Below are positions 63,671 through 64,000 of a DNA stretch of 64,000 nucleotides, one piece after another (the first letter of the stretch is position 1; each line of letters starts with the position of its first letter). The stretch is from Prevotella sp. P3-122 (GTDB taxonomy: Bacteria > Bacteroidota > Bacteroidia > Bacteroidales > Bacteroidaceae), in assembly GCF_002251365.1 (NCBI RefSeq), contig NZ_NPJH01000015.1, forward strand, positions 1 through 64,000, in the 5' to 3' direction. The position numbers and the translations under genes are program-made. Under the pieces are notes generated by a model. The model was not told the origin of the DNA. It was given only the letters and a program-made list of their open reading frames with translations, and did no database searches.

Positions 63671-64000
63671 TCAATAAAGCTCCAGCTGCAGCTCATGGTC
63701 TCTGGCCATCCTCCGCATGTTCAAGATGGCATACCTCATACGACCAAGAGCAGTATTGATACTCACATTAGTACATTCGGCTATCTCCTTGAACGACAGC
63801 TGCTGGTAATAGCGCATATAGACGACCTCGCGCTGCGGTGTAGGCAGAAGGTTCATTATCTTCTTCACGTCACGCATAACCTGGTCGTTTACATACTTAC
63901 ACTCTATATTGGTGTCAAGAAGCTCGTCATTGCCAAGGTTGGACAAGTCATTGTTGTCTGCCGGCTCTACAACCTTCTCCGACCTGCGCTCACGGTAGCT
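63671..64000 (-). CDS. RNA polymerase sigma-70 family factor (C-terminal part, runs off the window)
   Basis: The frame stays open to the window end, so the N-terminus lies beyond 64000; a TTG at 63946 is only an internal codon. The visible 109 residues include sigma region 4: LLPTPQREVVYMRYYQQLSF, KEIAECTNVSINTALGRMRY, the helix-turn-helix that reads -35/-33 DNA. The preceding segment is acidic, with region 2 presumably off-window. Probably an ECF-type or short sigma factor of Bacteroidetes; its regulon is unknown. It is convergent with rpe. Confidence 0.85.
   Translation of the reverse strand, partial: SYRERRSEKVVEPADNNDLSNLGNDELLDTNIECKYVNDQVMRDVKKIMNLLPTPQREVVYMRYYQQLSFKEIAECTNVSINTALGRMRYAILNMRRMARDHELQLELY

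Noticed and set aside
63671..63946. TTG at 63946 as start of the sigma factor
   Set aside because: The frame continues open to the window edge and the region 2 part is missing, so the gene begins outside.

Overview
The window looks like a Prevotella-type Bacteroidales chromosome. The evidence is many exported proteins ending in short type IX secretion (T9SS)-style tails, a BspA-type leucine-rich-repeat surface protein, PPi-dependent phosphofructokinase with pyruvate phosphate dikinase, and promoters of the Bacteroidetes type (TTTG, about 19-20 bp, then TAnnTTTG) upstream of many genes. The species cannot be fixed from the sequence alone. I recognised no tRNA, rRNA or CRISPR array.

Layout. 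1-3.7 kb: the 5' end of a group II intron lying antisense in a BspA-like gene, then a 57-residue peptide gene. 3.8-9.8 kb: carbohydrate genes (GH43 and GH27 enzymes), an AraC regulator and an NTF2-like protein, with an island of gene remnants between the two glycosidases. 9.9-13 kb: an auto-inhibited Fic protein with a C-terminal winged-helix-like segment, followed by a DKNYY-repeat membrane protein, behind a promoter with an inverted-repeat operator. 13-25.2 kb: ppdK, an rRNA methyltransferase, a lytic transglycosylase, hisGDC, a GH25 lysozyme and pfp. 25.3-31.7 kb: a small conserved gene, a PlsC-like acyltransferase, an amidase/FN3 protein, another small gene and a YgiQ radical SAM protein. 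32-35.6 kb: a four-helix-bundle protein, a solitary RelB/DinJ antitoxin, and an ald-nitroreductase-esterase-like cluster. 36-41.4 kb: a DUF4450 protein, groES-groEL and a candidate small RNA. 41.5-55.4 kb: a run of large exported proteins (MG2-like, two T9SS cargo proteins, Omp28-like, subtilase) ending in a NusG/UpxY-like antiterminator. 55.4-62.3 kb: a complete seven-gene trp operon with a leader-peptide attenuator. 62.8-64 kb: a 41-residue peptide gene, rpe and the end of a sigma factor gene.

How the genes work together. PpdK and PFP are both PPi-linked glycolytic enzymes. The trp operon is self-contained and carries its own Trp sensor: an 18-residue leader with three tandem Trp codons followed by an intrinsic terminator. 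Its gene order (D-C-F-A-B-E-G) is a rotation of the B-E-G-D-C-F-A order I recall from Bacteroides. groESL is preceded by a perfect 13-bp inverted repeat and a close match to a sigma-54 -24/-12 element.

The intergenic DNA is rich in repeats: an imperfect palindrome of about 180 bp, a six-copy 22-bp tandem repeat, two mutually complementary short-repeat arrays, triple 15-bp palindromes at two distant loci, and a hairpin element with 20-bp arms beside the MG2-like gene. The most novel-looking items are the stand-alone RNA candidate at 41.25-41.39 kb, the complementary arrays at 29.45-29.63 kb, the Fic-DKNYY operon and the two short peptide genes.
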